From Rhabditophanes sp. KR3021 (taxonomy: Eukaryota; Nematoda; Chromadorea; Rhabditida; Alloionematidae), in the NCBI GenBank assembly GCA_963281155.1, contig CAUJLY010000004.1, positions 1,302,001-1,366,000 of the forward strand: a stretch of DNA of 64,000 nt. Direction: 5' to 3'. The position numbers and the translations under genes were made by a program. Of the stretch, positions 24,738-36,524 are shown in pieces. Each line of letters begins with the position of its first letter. The first letter of the stretch is position 1. A model generated the notes under the pieces. The model was not told where the DNA came from. It ran no database searches and saw only the letters and a program-made list of their open reading frames with translations.

Positions 24738-25166
24738 AAACAAATACAGTCAATGTCATTTCATCTTTAATGTTCTTGTGAGGTTATCAAAAGATGGTCA
24801 TAGTAACATCGAAGTATTTAAATATGCCGTTAATTAAGATTATCTATGCTGTTGCCTTTTTTGAATACAACTTGTTCAATAATCTTTTTAATAGTTCCCA
24901 TCATTAATAAAAGTTTGGACATTTTTGTAATATGAGATTTGTAATGTAGAGATACTTTAAACATTTGTTATACTAACCTAGTGTAAGAATGCATTTGTGT
25001 AAATGTGTGCAGTTGTAACACCATGGTTCGACACCGGCTTATGATTATCAATTGTTCTGCTTCCTAAAAACATTGCGGATATTCCTCAGATAATGAAGCC
25101 TTTAGTTTTTGCAACAATTAATTAAACTGATTAACTTAATTAGTTCAGTTATTGCTTTAGAATATA
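24738..25166 (+). repeat. Dispersed repeat R1, copy 2, with Pol III-box-like core
   Basis: Same element as 7519-7949. Around 24975-25035 it has TAACCTAGTGTAAG followed about 35 nt later by GGTTCGACACC, resembling spaced A and B boxes of a tRNA promoter. No tRNA cloverleaf can be drawn convincingly. The flanking sequence differs from copy 1. A tRNA-derived SINE is possible but unproven. Confidence 0.85.
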
Positions 25167-25545
25167 GGATTTGGCTTTGATATCCATCCATTAAAATAGG
25201 AATAAATTTTAGAAAAAATTATGGATCGCTATTCGTTACTACCGTATTAAGGTGGTATTAATCAGAGTTAATTATTGGGTTTCATGGCAACTCGAAGCTG
25301 ACCTAATAATAGGAACATGAAAAATATCATACGAAAAATGTTTGGGACTCTTGGAAGACATTACATTAAAAAATAATAGCGACTTCAACTTAATATATTT
25401 GAATTAACTTTCAATGAACACAACATCAATGATGATATAACTATATAGAATAGGTTGATAGTACGAAATATAAATAATATCCAGCAATTCTTGGGAACAA
25501 ATGTTCTAAAAACAGTACAATTTCTGATAAGTCTGTCACTCGTAT

Positions 25546-26150
25546 AGATCATACATGCATTTTGCTTTAGGTTTTATGATTCCTAAATAATCATCTAAAT
25601 CATGAACATTTTTGTAATAAATATATCTAATGGGCCAACTTGTCTTTTTAGTATCGGCAATCACACATCTTAAAGGATTTTTGATCTCGTGACAAGAGCG
25701 TGGAATAGTTGTCGATATTTTGTTGGTAATGTTCTCTCCAATAATTAGCTCAAGTTTAATTTGATCATGGTGTATTCTATATTTTGAAAAACACCTTATA
25801 TCTAGAATTTTTAAGAATTTTGGCAGAACAAATTTAGTTATAACTAAACAATTAGTCCTTCAAATTTGGATATTCTCAAATTTCTCCAGGTTGCAATATA
25901 TCGAAGGGAAGGTTCCACAAAGTTGTGAGTAATCTTTAGCTTCTTCAGATTCGGAAGTAATTTATTGGTAATAATGCAATTGATTTCTCCATCAAGATAC
26001 GCCACTCCCAATCAAGAAATAGTTTGTGGCAATTGGCAAATGTATTTTTTAATTGTAGAAGTTTTATTTCTGTTATACATTGGGTGTCCTAATCGGATGG
26101 CAAATTTTTTCCACGTATTGCTCTTTGAAAATATATTTTGCAAATGGATG
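25546..26150 (-). pseudogene. Decayed F-box/LRR-like gene fragment
   Basis: Minus-strand frames with one frame break and several stops encode KLFLDWEWRILMEKS, IALLPNLKKLKITHNF, RNLRISKFEGLIV, then VLPKFLKILDIRCFSKYRIH and a Lys/Ile-rich C-terminus ending KAKCMYDLYE. The LPNLKKLKIT and LKILDI repeats look like the degenerate leucine-rich repeats of the expanded nematode F-box families. No F-box itself was found upstream. Assignment is tentative. Confidence 0.4.
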
Positions 26151-26623
26151 AAAAACTAGCAAAATATTCACCAAAAGAAACATCGTAACCTACAATTATT
26201 TTGAAATATAATGACGATAAACGAAAAGTAATACTAGCTTATATAGGTAAGTAGGAAGGTCATTATCTTCTTTTTAATGTATTTAGATTATGTTATCTAA
26301 TTATATTAGCTTGAGCATCTGAATATAAAGACATCTCGTACTTTATTACAACTTTTACTGTAATAAATAACATAGTTTCACCTTTCGTTGAATACTGTCT
26401 CATTGAAGCTTCAAGATGGAAGGCCCAGTAATATTCCATATTATATTTTACTTTGTCTAGCATACAATTCAAAATCAAATAAACGAACTAGTGAAAAAGT
26501 TGCAACAAACAAATAAAAAGAAACAATTTCAAACAAGTTTTATGTTTAAAAAATAGATATACAATTAAAGTATCAGAATAAAGCTAATTGGGTGAGCTTA
26601 AAATGCATAGATTTCCCAACTTC

Positions 26624-28113
26624 TTAAATATCAGACATCACGGTGTGGATCTTCTTTTGGTCCCTGTTATAAGTTGTTTTAAATTGTTCTGGAAGAGCAT
26701 ACTCAATAAAGTCTCCATCATCTCCTTCTGGTACGCTAATATTCATTTCTGAAGACTTAGATTGGACGATTTCAGCTCCGAGAGATTCTTTGCTCAGGTA
26801 AATTTGGCAGCCATCTGTTTTTTGGATAGAAACAGTAGGTAATGCGCCTAGAGTTTGAATTTTGATAGATTGGGAGTTGATGATTTCAATTTGGGAGAGG
26901 AGACTATCGAATACGAGTTGAGTCTTTTTGCAATTGTCCATTAAAATAGAGTTTACTTTTCCGTTGACTCTGATCACACAATTGTCACATTTGAAGATGT
27001 AGACGACTTGTTTGATATCAGCGTTGATCACGATGTTCTGGTCTCCAGCGAAATACTCAACACACCACGTTTTCCCATCTCGCAACTCTTTTACAGGGGT
27101 TTTAGGGGCCACTGCTTTTGAAACCACCTTTGTTGATTGGCCACCTGGTGTATTAGCATCAGCTGCAACAACAGAAGACAGACGAAGACTTGGGTTTTTA
27201 TGAGTCATCATATCAGCAGTAACTGTTTTTAATCCAGATGTAACGGCAGCACCTTTATTCAAGGCAGCAAGCAATTCCGCTTTGGCATCACCTCCACTAG
27301 GCTTTTTTTGTTCAGCATTTAAATTCTTGGGAACTGGTGGAGGTGGGGGAGGGCCTCCGCATTTAATAGAGGCAGAAACAGGCATGCAGCCTGACGGAAC
27401 ATTTCCAGGAGATGAATTCCAAACCAATCCAGTAGTATGATTTTGTCTAACATACGTATGGAGGGCATTTAATAAATTAATCCAACTAGTACACCATTCC
27501 ATATGAACTTTATCCGCATCATCTTTGTGGTCCTTTCTGACTCTATTAACATAAAACATAGAAGAGTCAATGCCATCCTTAATGAATGGAGCAGGCGTTT
27601 TTTGAACAGCTAGCCATCCAGTTGATTGAATACCCTCAGCAATGGTGGAGAGGTGGTTAAAATTAACCGACTGCCTTTTTGAGTCCTTATAAGCTACGAC
27701 CTTTTGCATCAAGTTTGAAATTGGCCCCAATTTTACGCCAAGTTCATTGTCAGAAAGGGCTGTCTGAGAAGATGCGAACCAGATAAAATTCTTCTGTTCG
27801 TTGAAGATTTCCGCTAACTTGTCGGCCTAAAAACAATAACGTAAAAGAATGAATAACAAAGCAATTAACTTACAGCTTCATTCAAATCGCCCCCGATTTT
27901 TTTAGACAAATTGACGAACTCAGTAACGGCAGTTGATACTTGATCATCGAATATTTTAACGGCATTTGGAGCTTCCATACTTTCGCCAGTTGATTTAGCG
28001 GCAATTTGATGGCCTGGTTTAGGTGGTAATGAAGGTTTCTGGAGAGACAATGCTTCCAATCTCGCAGTAGTGTTTTCTAGTCTTTTGACTAAACTTTCTA
28101 ATTCTGAACTCAT
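26624..28113 (-). CDS. cas-1: Adenylyl cyclase-associated protein (CAP), actin monomer recycler
   Basis: Binds G-actin and cofilin-actin to recycle monomers. Exons 28113-27874 and 27826-26624 (47-nt intron) give about 480 aa, typical of CAP. The N-terminal coiled coil (ELESLVKRLENTTARLEAL) is followed by the helical folded domain, a central proline run GGPPPPPPVPKN, a WH2-like segment (AELLAALNKGAAVTSGLKTV) and the C-terminal beta-helix CARP domain (KTWCVEYFAGDQNIVINADI ... DNCVIRVNGKVNSI). The gene appears intact. Confidence 0.95.
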
Positions 28114-31082
28114 ATCTAAAATAACAAAATATTAAAATCAATACAAAAAGACAGATCTATGCTATATCTAAACGACAACTAAAATAAGACCATCTGTCAA
28201 TGTCAACTGAACTGGTAAGACACTCAAAATAGTCTTTCCAATTATCGACTTATTGTAAATGTACTTTACTCAAAAAGAATACAGCTGATCCGAGAGTAAA
28301 ATAGTAATGAGTTGTCAAAATATGCCACGAATCAACGCGTGCAAATAAATATAGAGTAATTATAATGCAGATCATTATGCATTACGGCCAAGTTTTTGCT
28401 TGGTTTGTGATATTTTTAAGAAAAGAAGGAACATTTATACATATTATTGATGATTATCAAAACCTCTGAATCACCATTAGTATTGGGGTCGTCGTTGGTT
28501 AGAATAAATATAAAATATAACTTTAAGGTGGGTGTGTTGGAAATAATATGCTTTGAACAGATTGTTTAGAAAAACAAAAGACAGTGGTGATAATGTGAAG
28601 GGAAAATGGTAAATAATACTGCTAACAGACTTAGGGTAACCATAGTATGATACTACTTTTTATGACGTAAGTCTTGTTGATAATAATATTACTTGCTATA
28701 TATTTTTGATAAGAAACATTTGTATTCGTCAAGATTAAGAATGTAATTTAATACGATGATGAATCATTACCATGTACAAACTAATTTATTGTATTTTGTA
28801 TGTAAACAAATGTAATTAAAGAAAATATACATCTTCTTATTTTTAAATCAAATTAAAGTGATAACCTAAATTGTTAACCATATACTATAACGTCTTCCTT
28901 CCACTTTGACAAACAACACAAAGGCTAAACGTAACAAAAATAACAGCATCCTAAAAATTATCAAAAAAGAATAGGCCAAACGGTTGACGTTAAACGCCGC
29001 GGCCAAGCAGATTTGATTGGGGCAGTGTTTACTCGATCTTTTCATTGACTATTGTACACTAAACTCATTTTACTCAACTAATAATGAACATCTTTTGTAT
29101 GTATCGTACAGTTGTTCCTTTATCACTTTAAATCATATCAATTTCCTAACATGTTTCTCACATGTATATATTTGATCAAATCCATAAATTATTTATTACA
29201 TTCAAAAAGTCTTTCAATCACACCTATCAGTCTTTTTTTATTTCATTCTCTATATGCTACAATGCTCCTTTTCTATTAATATAATTTCGCGCCCCTTTTG
29301 TGGTACCGTCACAGAAAACACTATTTATCAAACTTTTTTATGTTTTAATGTGTTATTATTTATATTTGATGCCTTCAAATTGAATGTTATTTACTTTGAG
29401 ATGATGCATATTATGCAAATGATACAAATTTATGGACCACTATACATGCTTGTTGTTTGTATATGATACACGGAAAGAACATTGCCACACATCAAAATTA
29501 TTACATTAACATCTTGATTAAATCAGCATTTTGTTGCTATTTCTCCCATAGATAGGAGCTAAACATTTTTGTTACACAAGAATGTGGTTGTTTTATGGAT
29601 GAATGGTTCACAAAACAATTACTAATAGAACATTTGACACTTTTATTCACTATTAAACAATATTATATATAATTATATACTATTATGTAGTTGTCCTATG
29701 TGAAACCAATTTGCAATTCTCTACTAACCGAAACCCAAAACACTATCTAATAATAGACCCATTGTTTATTTATACCCTTTGATTATCACAAGCTCTTATC
29801 AAAAAATGCATATCATTAGCCTGAATCTCCAACTTTATGTGACTTTCCCTAAATCAATACACCACAACACACTCACCATCCACAAGCTATTAAAATCAGT
29901 GTGAATGGTTCTTAACTTTATTTAGATATTATTATTTAAATTTACCTGAAGGTTGTTACTACACTTTTATTATCATTTTAAAATAGGAAAGTGATACGGA
30001 CACTCCAACATTCATAGGTATTAATTCACCTGTCTGTTTCATTTACCCGAGTACATTTTATCTGTCTTATAGGGTACTGATTGAATACTTTTTTGGTAAC
30101 TTTACTTTTAAAAAGACCTTTGGGAACGATACAAGAAGTTAGATGTCTGTTAATAATAATAATAAAATAAATAAAATATTAGAATATTGGTTATTTATAG
30201 TTTGTCTTAAGAAGGCACACAGCAACTATTAATTTTTAAATAATTTAGACAAAATTTAGAAGTCAAAAAGGTATATTCTGACCCTAGAGTCTTCCCTTCT
30301 TGTTTTAACCAATCTAAAACACACTTACACTTAATGCACTTCACCACCCTACCTCATTGATAGTATTCCTCATAATTAGTTGATACCTTCAAACCTTTCC
30401 TGTCAAATGCTAAAGCAACATTTTGATATGATGTATTTCTACATCATACATTTACTTACATACACACTTTCTCTCTTTTTTACTTGGCCCTACTGCCATT
30501 CACTACTCATAAAAAGGTCTTTCTCTTTTTTTGTTCGATTCAAATAAAATGTATGTTTGTCTTTTTTAGTTTTCGTTTGTGGTGGGCCCTTAACCTTCCA
30601 TGAAAATTGTCCCCCATCATCATTATATATTTGTCGCGAGTAGAAAGGAAAAGTTGATATACCAACCTCACTTTTCAATTTATTTTTCCTCTTCTAGCTT
30701 AAAACAAACCAAATTCCTCTAGTGAAACAAGACCACATGTCTTTAAGTTTTTCCTTTTCAAATATTTTAAAAAATGTCCTTTATTTTAATACAAACAAAA
30801 ATTGGCCTTCTCCTTAAAGCATTTTTGGGACCAACAAATGTAGATATGGGCCAGTAGCACCATCGAAGTGCATTTGTGTATATATAAATAAATATATATG
30901 CATATCTTTTCTCTTTTAAAAAATGGTGATGTGGTTATGAATATAAACTTTCTTCAAGATATTTACTAATCTTTTTTTGCGTATGGGTAGATGTTTATTT
31001 TGTTGAGTATAATTAAGTTAATATTTAAATTTATTTAGGCTTATATTGCTCATATTGCAAATTACTAATCGCTAATTAGGGA
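28114..31082. other. Intergenic, divergent, no gene seen
   Basis: Nearly 3 kb of AT-rich sequence between the CAP (-) and CNNM (+) starts. Short frames at 29254-29466 and 30490-30678 have no coding-like features. No RNA gene recognised. Confidence 0.5.
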
Positions 31083-34000
31083 ATGAAAGTCATTCCTTCA
31101 TCTGTTTCCTCTATTATATTCTTATTTTTACTATTTGGAACAACATTCGGACAAAAAGCAGATTTGGGAAACGGTGCCCCTGTCGCCCCCGTTGACGACA
31201 AACTCAAAAATGCAAGTTATAAATACTATTAATACGTATTAATTTGTTTCTTTTTACAGCAAATCAAGCAGATATCGCCCTCTTTGTACTCATCTCCACT
31301 TACCGACGATGGCTTCGTAACCCAACCCAAGAAATCCTTCGTCTCCGGCATGAGAGTTGAACCCGAAGCTATCGTTGGTGTATCTGACCCGGCAAAGAAC
31401 GGCGTTGCTGGGTACATTGGCTCTGGAATCTCCCTCGTCATACCCAACATCCGGGTTCGTGTCGTTCTGTTCGGTTGGTGGCTGGATGAACTGGAGGAAG
31501 TTGCATTCACCTCCAATGAAAACTGTTCCAGCTCCAGCATAATCATCCCGGTCGACGACTTTACCATCATGACCAGCAAAAGAGTAGTCATCGAAACAAG
31601 ATTCCTCGAAGAAAAGGCTCTTTACAAAATTTGTATCAAACAAAAGGCTCGATCAATTCCTAATCCTCCTAAAATGAGTTACGTTATTATTGATGACACT
31701 CACACCTTCCTTTCAACTAATATTCCTTCAAGGAAGTACTACTTACCGTTCTCATTGCAAATAATCATAATTTCGATATTTTTGGTATTGTCTGGGTTGT
31801 TCTCTGGCCTTAATTTGGGGTTGATGTCATTGACTCCACAGGAATTGATGCTTATTCAAAAGTCTGGATCCCAAACTGAAAGGAAGTATGCAGAAGCAAT
31901 CATCCCAATTAGAAAATCTGGAAATCTCCTTTTGTGTTCTTTGCTAATCGGAAACGTGTGTGTAAATTCAGCAATTTCAATCCTGATGGACGATCTTACT
32001 TCTGGCGTAGTTGCTCTAATCGCCTCCTCTGCCGGTATTGTCGTATTCGGTGAAATCTTCCCCCAATCACTATGTGTCAAAAAAGGACTTGCCGTCGGTG
32101 CCCGCACAATCTGGATTACTCGCTTCTTCATGATGTTGACTTTTCCATTGGCTTACCCCATCTCCAGAGCCCTCGATTGCATTCTTGGTGACGAAGTAGT
32201 TTCCTACGACAGAAAAAGATTGATGGAATTAATTAAATTAACCACACGCAACGAAGCCGGCCTTGCCGAGGAACTCAAAATTGCCGTTGGTGCCATGGAA
32301 ATCTCAGACAAGACAGTCAATGACGTCATGACCAAAATTGAGGATGTTTTCATGCTTCCCGACACTACTATTCTAAATGCCAAGACAGTTACGGAAATTC
32401 TCAACATGGGATATACTAGGATTCCTATTTATAGTGGAAATGATCGTCATAATGTTGTTTCTTTTGTTATTCGTCAAAGACTTAGCCCTAATGGATCCGT
32501 TAGTCATTTCTCTCTTCAATCCCCTCTAACTTTATTTTCATTTCAGAGGTAATTAAAGGAAGCATTAAAAATCTGCTAAAAATTCGAAAATTAACAAGAG
32601 ATGTGGTCAACAATTTATTAAAGTTTAAAATTACTGATTTACATAAAGTGACATCGGCTTCGTCAAGCCTGCTTTAATACTTTACGAGGACACAAATAAT
32701 AGAGATTGCAAAATTTATTAAAGACAAAGAATATAAGACATACTAATATTTAGGGTAATGAGTTGTATCACCGACTTCTGAAAAGTCACAAAGAATTAGT
32801 TTTGCGACTCCCAATTTTGTCTGTGGATTCATGTCCAAAGCAAGATCTAGGGAGGCATTACCAGAGTCATTATTAGTCAGTTGGCCTCGAAGCACATCCG
32901 TAAATAGGTAGACAAAGCATCACCCATTTCTCTCCTTAGACTGTCGACTTTTGCCTTAACGAGCTTGGTTTTGGCTGGAGTGTCAGTGAGATCGGCAAAG
33001 TTCTAGAAAAGGTAATTGTTGAGCTCCCTTCTGTTTGATTAAGCACACTGGCTATATATTGACGAATCAGTTTGAGAGCTTTGAAATCAAACAAATTGAG
33101 ATTAAAGCACGTTCCAAACGAGTGCTAATCGAGGTGAGATATTTAGTTAAACTTGCATATATCCAATTGGTGTAGAATAAGCGTACATCATTCCATCTTG
33201 CAACAATTGTTCTTCTAGCAGCTTCTACAAAACTTCTCCCTTGTTCTCCTCACAAACACCAGTTAGCAACTCCTTGATTTGACTTGAAACGAGATTAATT
33301 GTCAATTAGGCCTTTGCATCGGAAGTCTTGAAAGTGATGCACTACGGCAAAATTTTTCAAACAATGTTGGCAATTAAAATTAATCTCCTTGAACCTGATT
33401 TCGGACCACTCTGGATGGATGCCAATGACTAGTTTCCAGAAGACACTATTACCATCAAGTCGATTGAAGGCAAACTATCAAGTACTGCCTTAACAAAATG
33501 CTTTGGTATTTGCTAACCAACGACATCCGTCCAAACAAAACCAAAATCACTTCAACTTGACTCCGATCCGAAACTTGGATAGAGTCTGTGAAGATGGTCA
33601 CTAACTGTTCTCTTTCGGCAAGAGCAAGACCAGCTGAAGCAGCCAGGAGTTTCTGCTCAAACATACTTTCGAACACAGTGGAAAGAACTCCACGATTTTG
33701 AAAGGATCGGTTGTCTTTCTTAGCTGCTTTGCATATTAGAGAGGCGTCTTTTACTTGCTTGACCAACTCCTTAAATCTTTTTTTGTAGGTCAAGGAAGCC
33801 TAAAAAAGAATAATTCTGTACTTATTAGGAATAACTTACATTGACGACTACTTTTGGAGCAGCAACTGGACAAGCATCAGAAACTCGCAATTGTATTTAG
33901 CCTCCACGAACTTCTCAATTTGACACTTTTCTTGATCTTCTAAAAAAAGATATAAATAAGATATAATAAGATTAGATTAGACTTACCACGAACCAAATGA

Positions 34001-35678
34001 GATTTACTTTTTGCTAAAGGCAGCAGTGCCTTGCCGTTCTCGCGGCTCCTCTTGACTTTCTTTTGAAACTTTGTGAATTGGGCGTTTGTTGTTTTGTGGG
34101 GTCATAGTAGGAGGGGGATAGATCTAGAAGAATAAAAAAATGATATCTTTTAGAAGATATTAATCAAAAACAGTCATTTTGACTATCAAATAAAGTAATC
34201 ATCGTAGTAAAGGTTTGGCAGGGGTCCACCATTATTAGAGCGCCGTTTGAATTCTCGTCACTTTCTAAGCATACAGGATATAAATTTTACAAAAATTGCC
34301 AAATTCAAGATAAAATATTACAAAATGAGACGTTTAAATTATTTATTTATCTTGCTTCAGATGACAACTTTACTGTCAAGACTGTCTGTGCTTATAATGA
34401 GCATGTTCTTAGATTTGTAATGGAAGACACGCCGCTTAGAGTGATGTTGGAGGAGTTTAAGAAAGGAGATTACCATTTGGCGATGGTTCAGCGTGTTAGA
34501 CAGAAGGACGACGCTGATCCTGTCTACGAGTTGTCTGGACTAGTTACTCTTGAAGATATTGTGGAAGAAATTTTGCAAGCGGAAATTGTTGATGAAACTG
34601 ATGTTATTACTGACAACGTCCACAAAATCAGAAGAAGAAAGACTAAGACAAAGGACCTCACTAACTGCTTCATCGATAACGATTCCCTCGAAGTAATCTC
34701 TATGCAACTTCATCTTGTTGCCTTACAATTCTTATCTGCCAACCACCCAGCCTTCTATTCTGACCGAATCAACCAAAACGTTCTCACAAAACTCATCAAA
34801 CAGAATACCCACAAAATTGATCTGAGCAATATTCAAGATGCCTCAACTATTAGATTAGTCAGTGCTCCCAGAAATGCACGGCTTTACACGAAGAAAGAAG
34901 GCTCCGATAGATTTATCCTGATTCTGGAAGGAAGAGTTATTGTTACGATTGGAAATGATAACATGACTTTTGAAGCTGGACCTTGGCATTCATTTGGCAA
35001 AGAAGTGCTGGATAAACTGGTTGAAATTTGTTTGCCGGTTAATAATGAAATTAAACCAATTGAGAATAAGGATGTTAAGGAAGAAGCTAATGGGGGGCCG
35101 AAGAAGGTCGAAAGAGTCAAATCTATAGCTAGCATCGACTCCCCGGCACATTCTCAAACTCTAGTGACTTGCGCTACCTCCTCGGGTATCACTCAAGCTA
35201 TGGGATCTGATCAAAAGAGATTTGTCACCTTCTTCCCTGACTACTCGGCCATTGTCCGTGAAAACTGTACTTACTTGGAAATATCCGCTCAAGCTTACTT
35301 AGTTGCCTACAAAACAAGTTTGATTCATCGGGTGGGACCAAACACTGAAGAAAAGATTGTTGAACCTTTCAAAAGAAGCTCCCTCCAAAATATTCCTGCC
35401 AATATTGGATCTTTAGCCGCGTCCAATGCTAGTCTCAACTTAATGGAAAGACAAAATTTAATAAATGAAAAGGGTGTTAGTAATGAAAAGGTAAGTCAGC
35501 AAGAAGTAAGTTTAATATTAATGATCTTTTTCAGCTAAGTAATGGAGTTCTCGGAAACATCTCCCCCCTCCTTCAAAACGGCAAGAAGCCAATTCCATTC
35601 TTCAAAGGAAGCGCTACCAGTCTCAGCGATGAAGCTCACATTCCTCTTATTGGCCTTGACAACAAAAAGAAAGGGTGA
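31083..35678 (+). CDS. CNNM/ACDP-type magnesium transporter
   Basis: Membrane protein of the CNNM family (Mg2+ homeostasis). Exons 31083-31211, 31260-32498, 32547-32548, 34361-35490 and 35535-35678. A signal peptide is followed by an extracellular domain, the DUF21 membrane block (LVLSGLFSGLNLGLMSLTP, GNLLLCSLLIGNVCVNSAIS, IVVFGEIFPQSLC), the CBS pair (VNDVMTKIEDVFML, GYTRIPIYSG, LLFVKDLALMDP|DDNFTVKTV, RVMLEEFKKGDYHLAMVQ, LVTLEDIVEEILQAEIVDET) and a cyclic-nucleotide-binding-like domain (FILILEGRVIVTIG). The first intron is GC-AG (AAT|GCAAGT). A 2-nt exon is needed to link DP to DD. One base too many in TCTTTTG (about 32459-32465) breaks the frame just before LLFVKDL. The last long intron (32549-34360) carries an antisense remnant. 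Confidence 0.92.
32547..32548 (+). other. Inferred 2-nt microexon (AG) of the CNNM gene
   Basis: Exon 2 ends GGATCC at 32498 before GTTAGT; 48 nt later comes TTTTCATTTCAG, the two bases AG, then GTAATT. The next exon starts ATGACAAC after CTTGCTTCAG (34360). Only CC+AG+AT reads Pro-Asp, giving the conserved DLALMDPDDN; skipping it gives CCA TGA, a stop. Confidence 0.7.
32743..34110 (-). pseudogene. Family-X copy E with its own introns, antisense in CNNM intron
   Basis: Minus-strand remnant. Readable parts: FQKKVKRSRENGKALLPLAK, KSKSHLVR, an intact-looking intron (GTAAGTC...TTTTTAG), KCQIEKFVEAKYN, a frame change, VSDACPVAAPKVVVN, a second intron (GTAAGTT...TTTTTTAG), then the open frame 33793-33455 (TYKKRFKELVKQVKDASL ... 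VFESMFEQKLLAASAGLALA). After several stops comes LFTDVLRGQLTNNDSG, LDLALDMNPQTKLGVAKLIL, CDFSEVGDTTHYPKY and a stop at 32743. The TNNDSG block places it in the same family as copies B, C and F. Retained introns argue against a processed retrocopy. Whether the N-terminal half belongs to the same original gene is uncertain. Confidence 0.6.
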
Positions 35679-36524
35679 TGATATTGTATAAAAAGGATCT
35701 CGTTTTGTTTTACTTCTCCAAATCTTAACTAATTAATCTTAGCCAAGTTGCCGAAAAGTACCTACACTTACGACCAAACGTAATTTATATAATCTATATA
35801 TTATTAATATTAATATTTCTATACCACTTATTATTATTTTTAATCACATTTAACTACACAACACACTTGTTGCTTAAACTAACACACAACTAAATTCATA
35901 TATTTATTTATGTTTTTTATTTTTTTTGTTAACAAACATATGCCAAAACGTAATCAAGTTCATTCGTTAAAACAGTTGTTATTTTTGTTGTTCGTCAAAT
36001 TGTGGGTAATGAAACCTCAACTTTTTCGTTTCCCCAACTACTTCACCCCAATTTTGATGCATCTTCCCACTGACTCTCTTTCTAACTAACCAAGCCAATT
36101 ATGTTCGCCTTATCCAAAGAGCTTAAAACATCTTCTTTTTCTTTTTTTGATACACAACTTTGTCACATCAAAATAAAATACGTAAATTCATCAACATCTA
36201 CATATGTCTCTTTAACTTGTTTTCAAATGAAACATAATGGCGTGAAAGGATATACATATATTTTCTTTCAAGTAAAATGAAATGTCATGAAAAGTTCCTT
36301 TTTTAGGATACTAACAACTTGATCATCCTACCAACATAACAACAATATTTGATTATATGCACGTACTGTTATAAAATGAATCAAGTCTTTTGTTGCAGTT
36401 TATGTAGTGAAGGTGGTAAAAATGTTCAGGGCAGTGAAATTGGATGTACCTGCCTTAATTTACTTATTTATTTGGGTGATATTTAGGGCAGGTTTGGGAG
36501 ATTGTTGATTCATTGTGGCTAGAG
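35679..36524. other. Intergenic, no gene seen
   Basis: AT-rich spacer with poly-T tracts between the CNNM stop and the FMO start; it presumably holds the CNNM 3' UTR and the FMO promoter. Confidence 0.5.

Noticed and set aside
24975..25045. Functional tRNA gene
   Set aside because: A/B-box-like motifs are present, but acceptor, anticodon and T stems do not pair.
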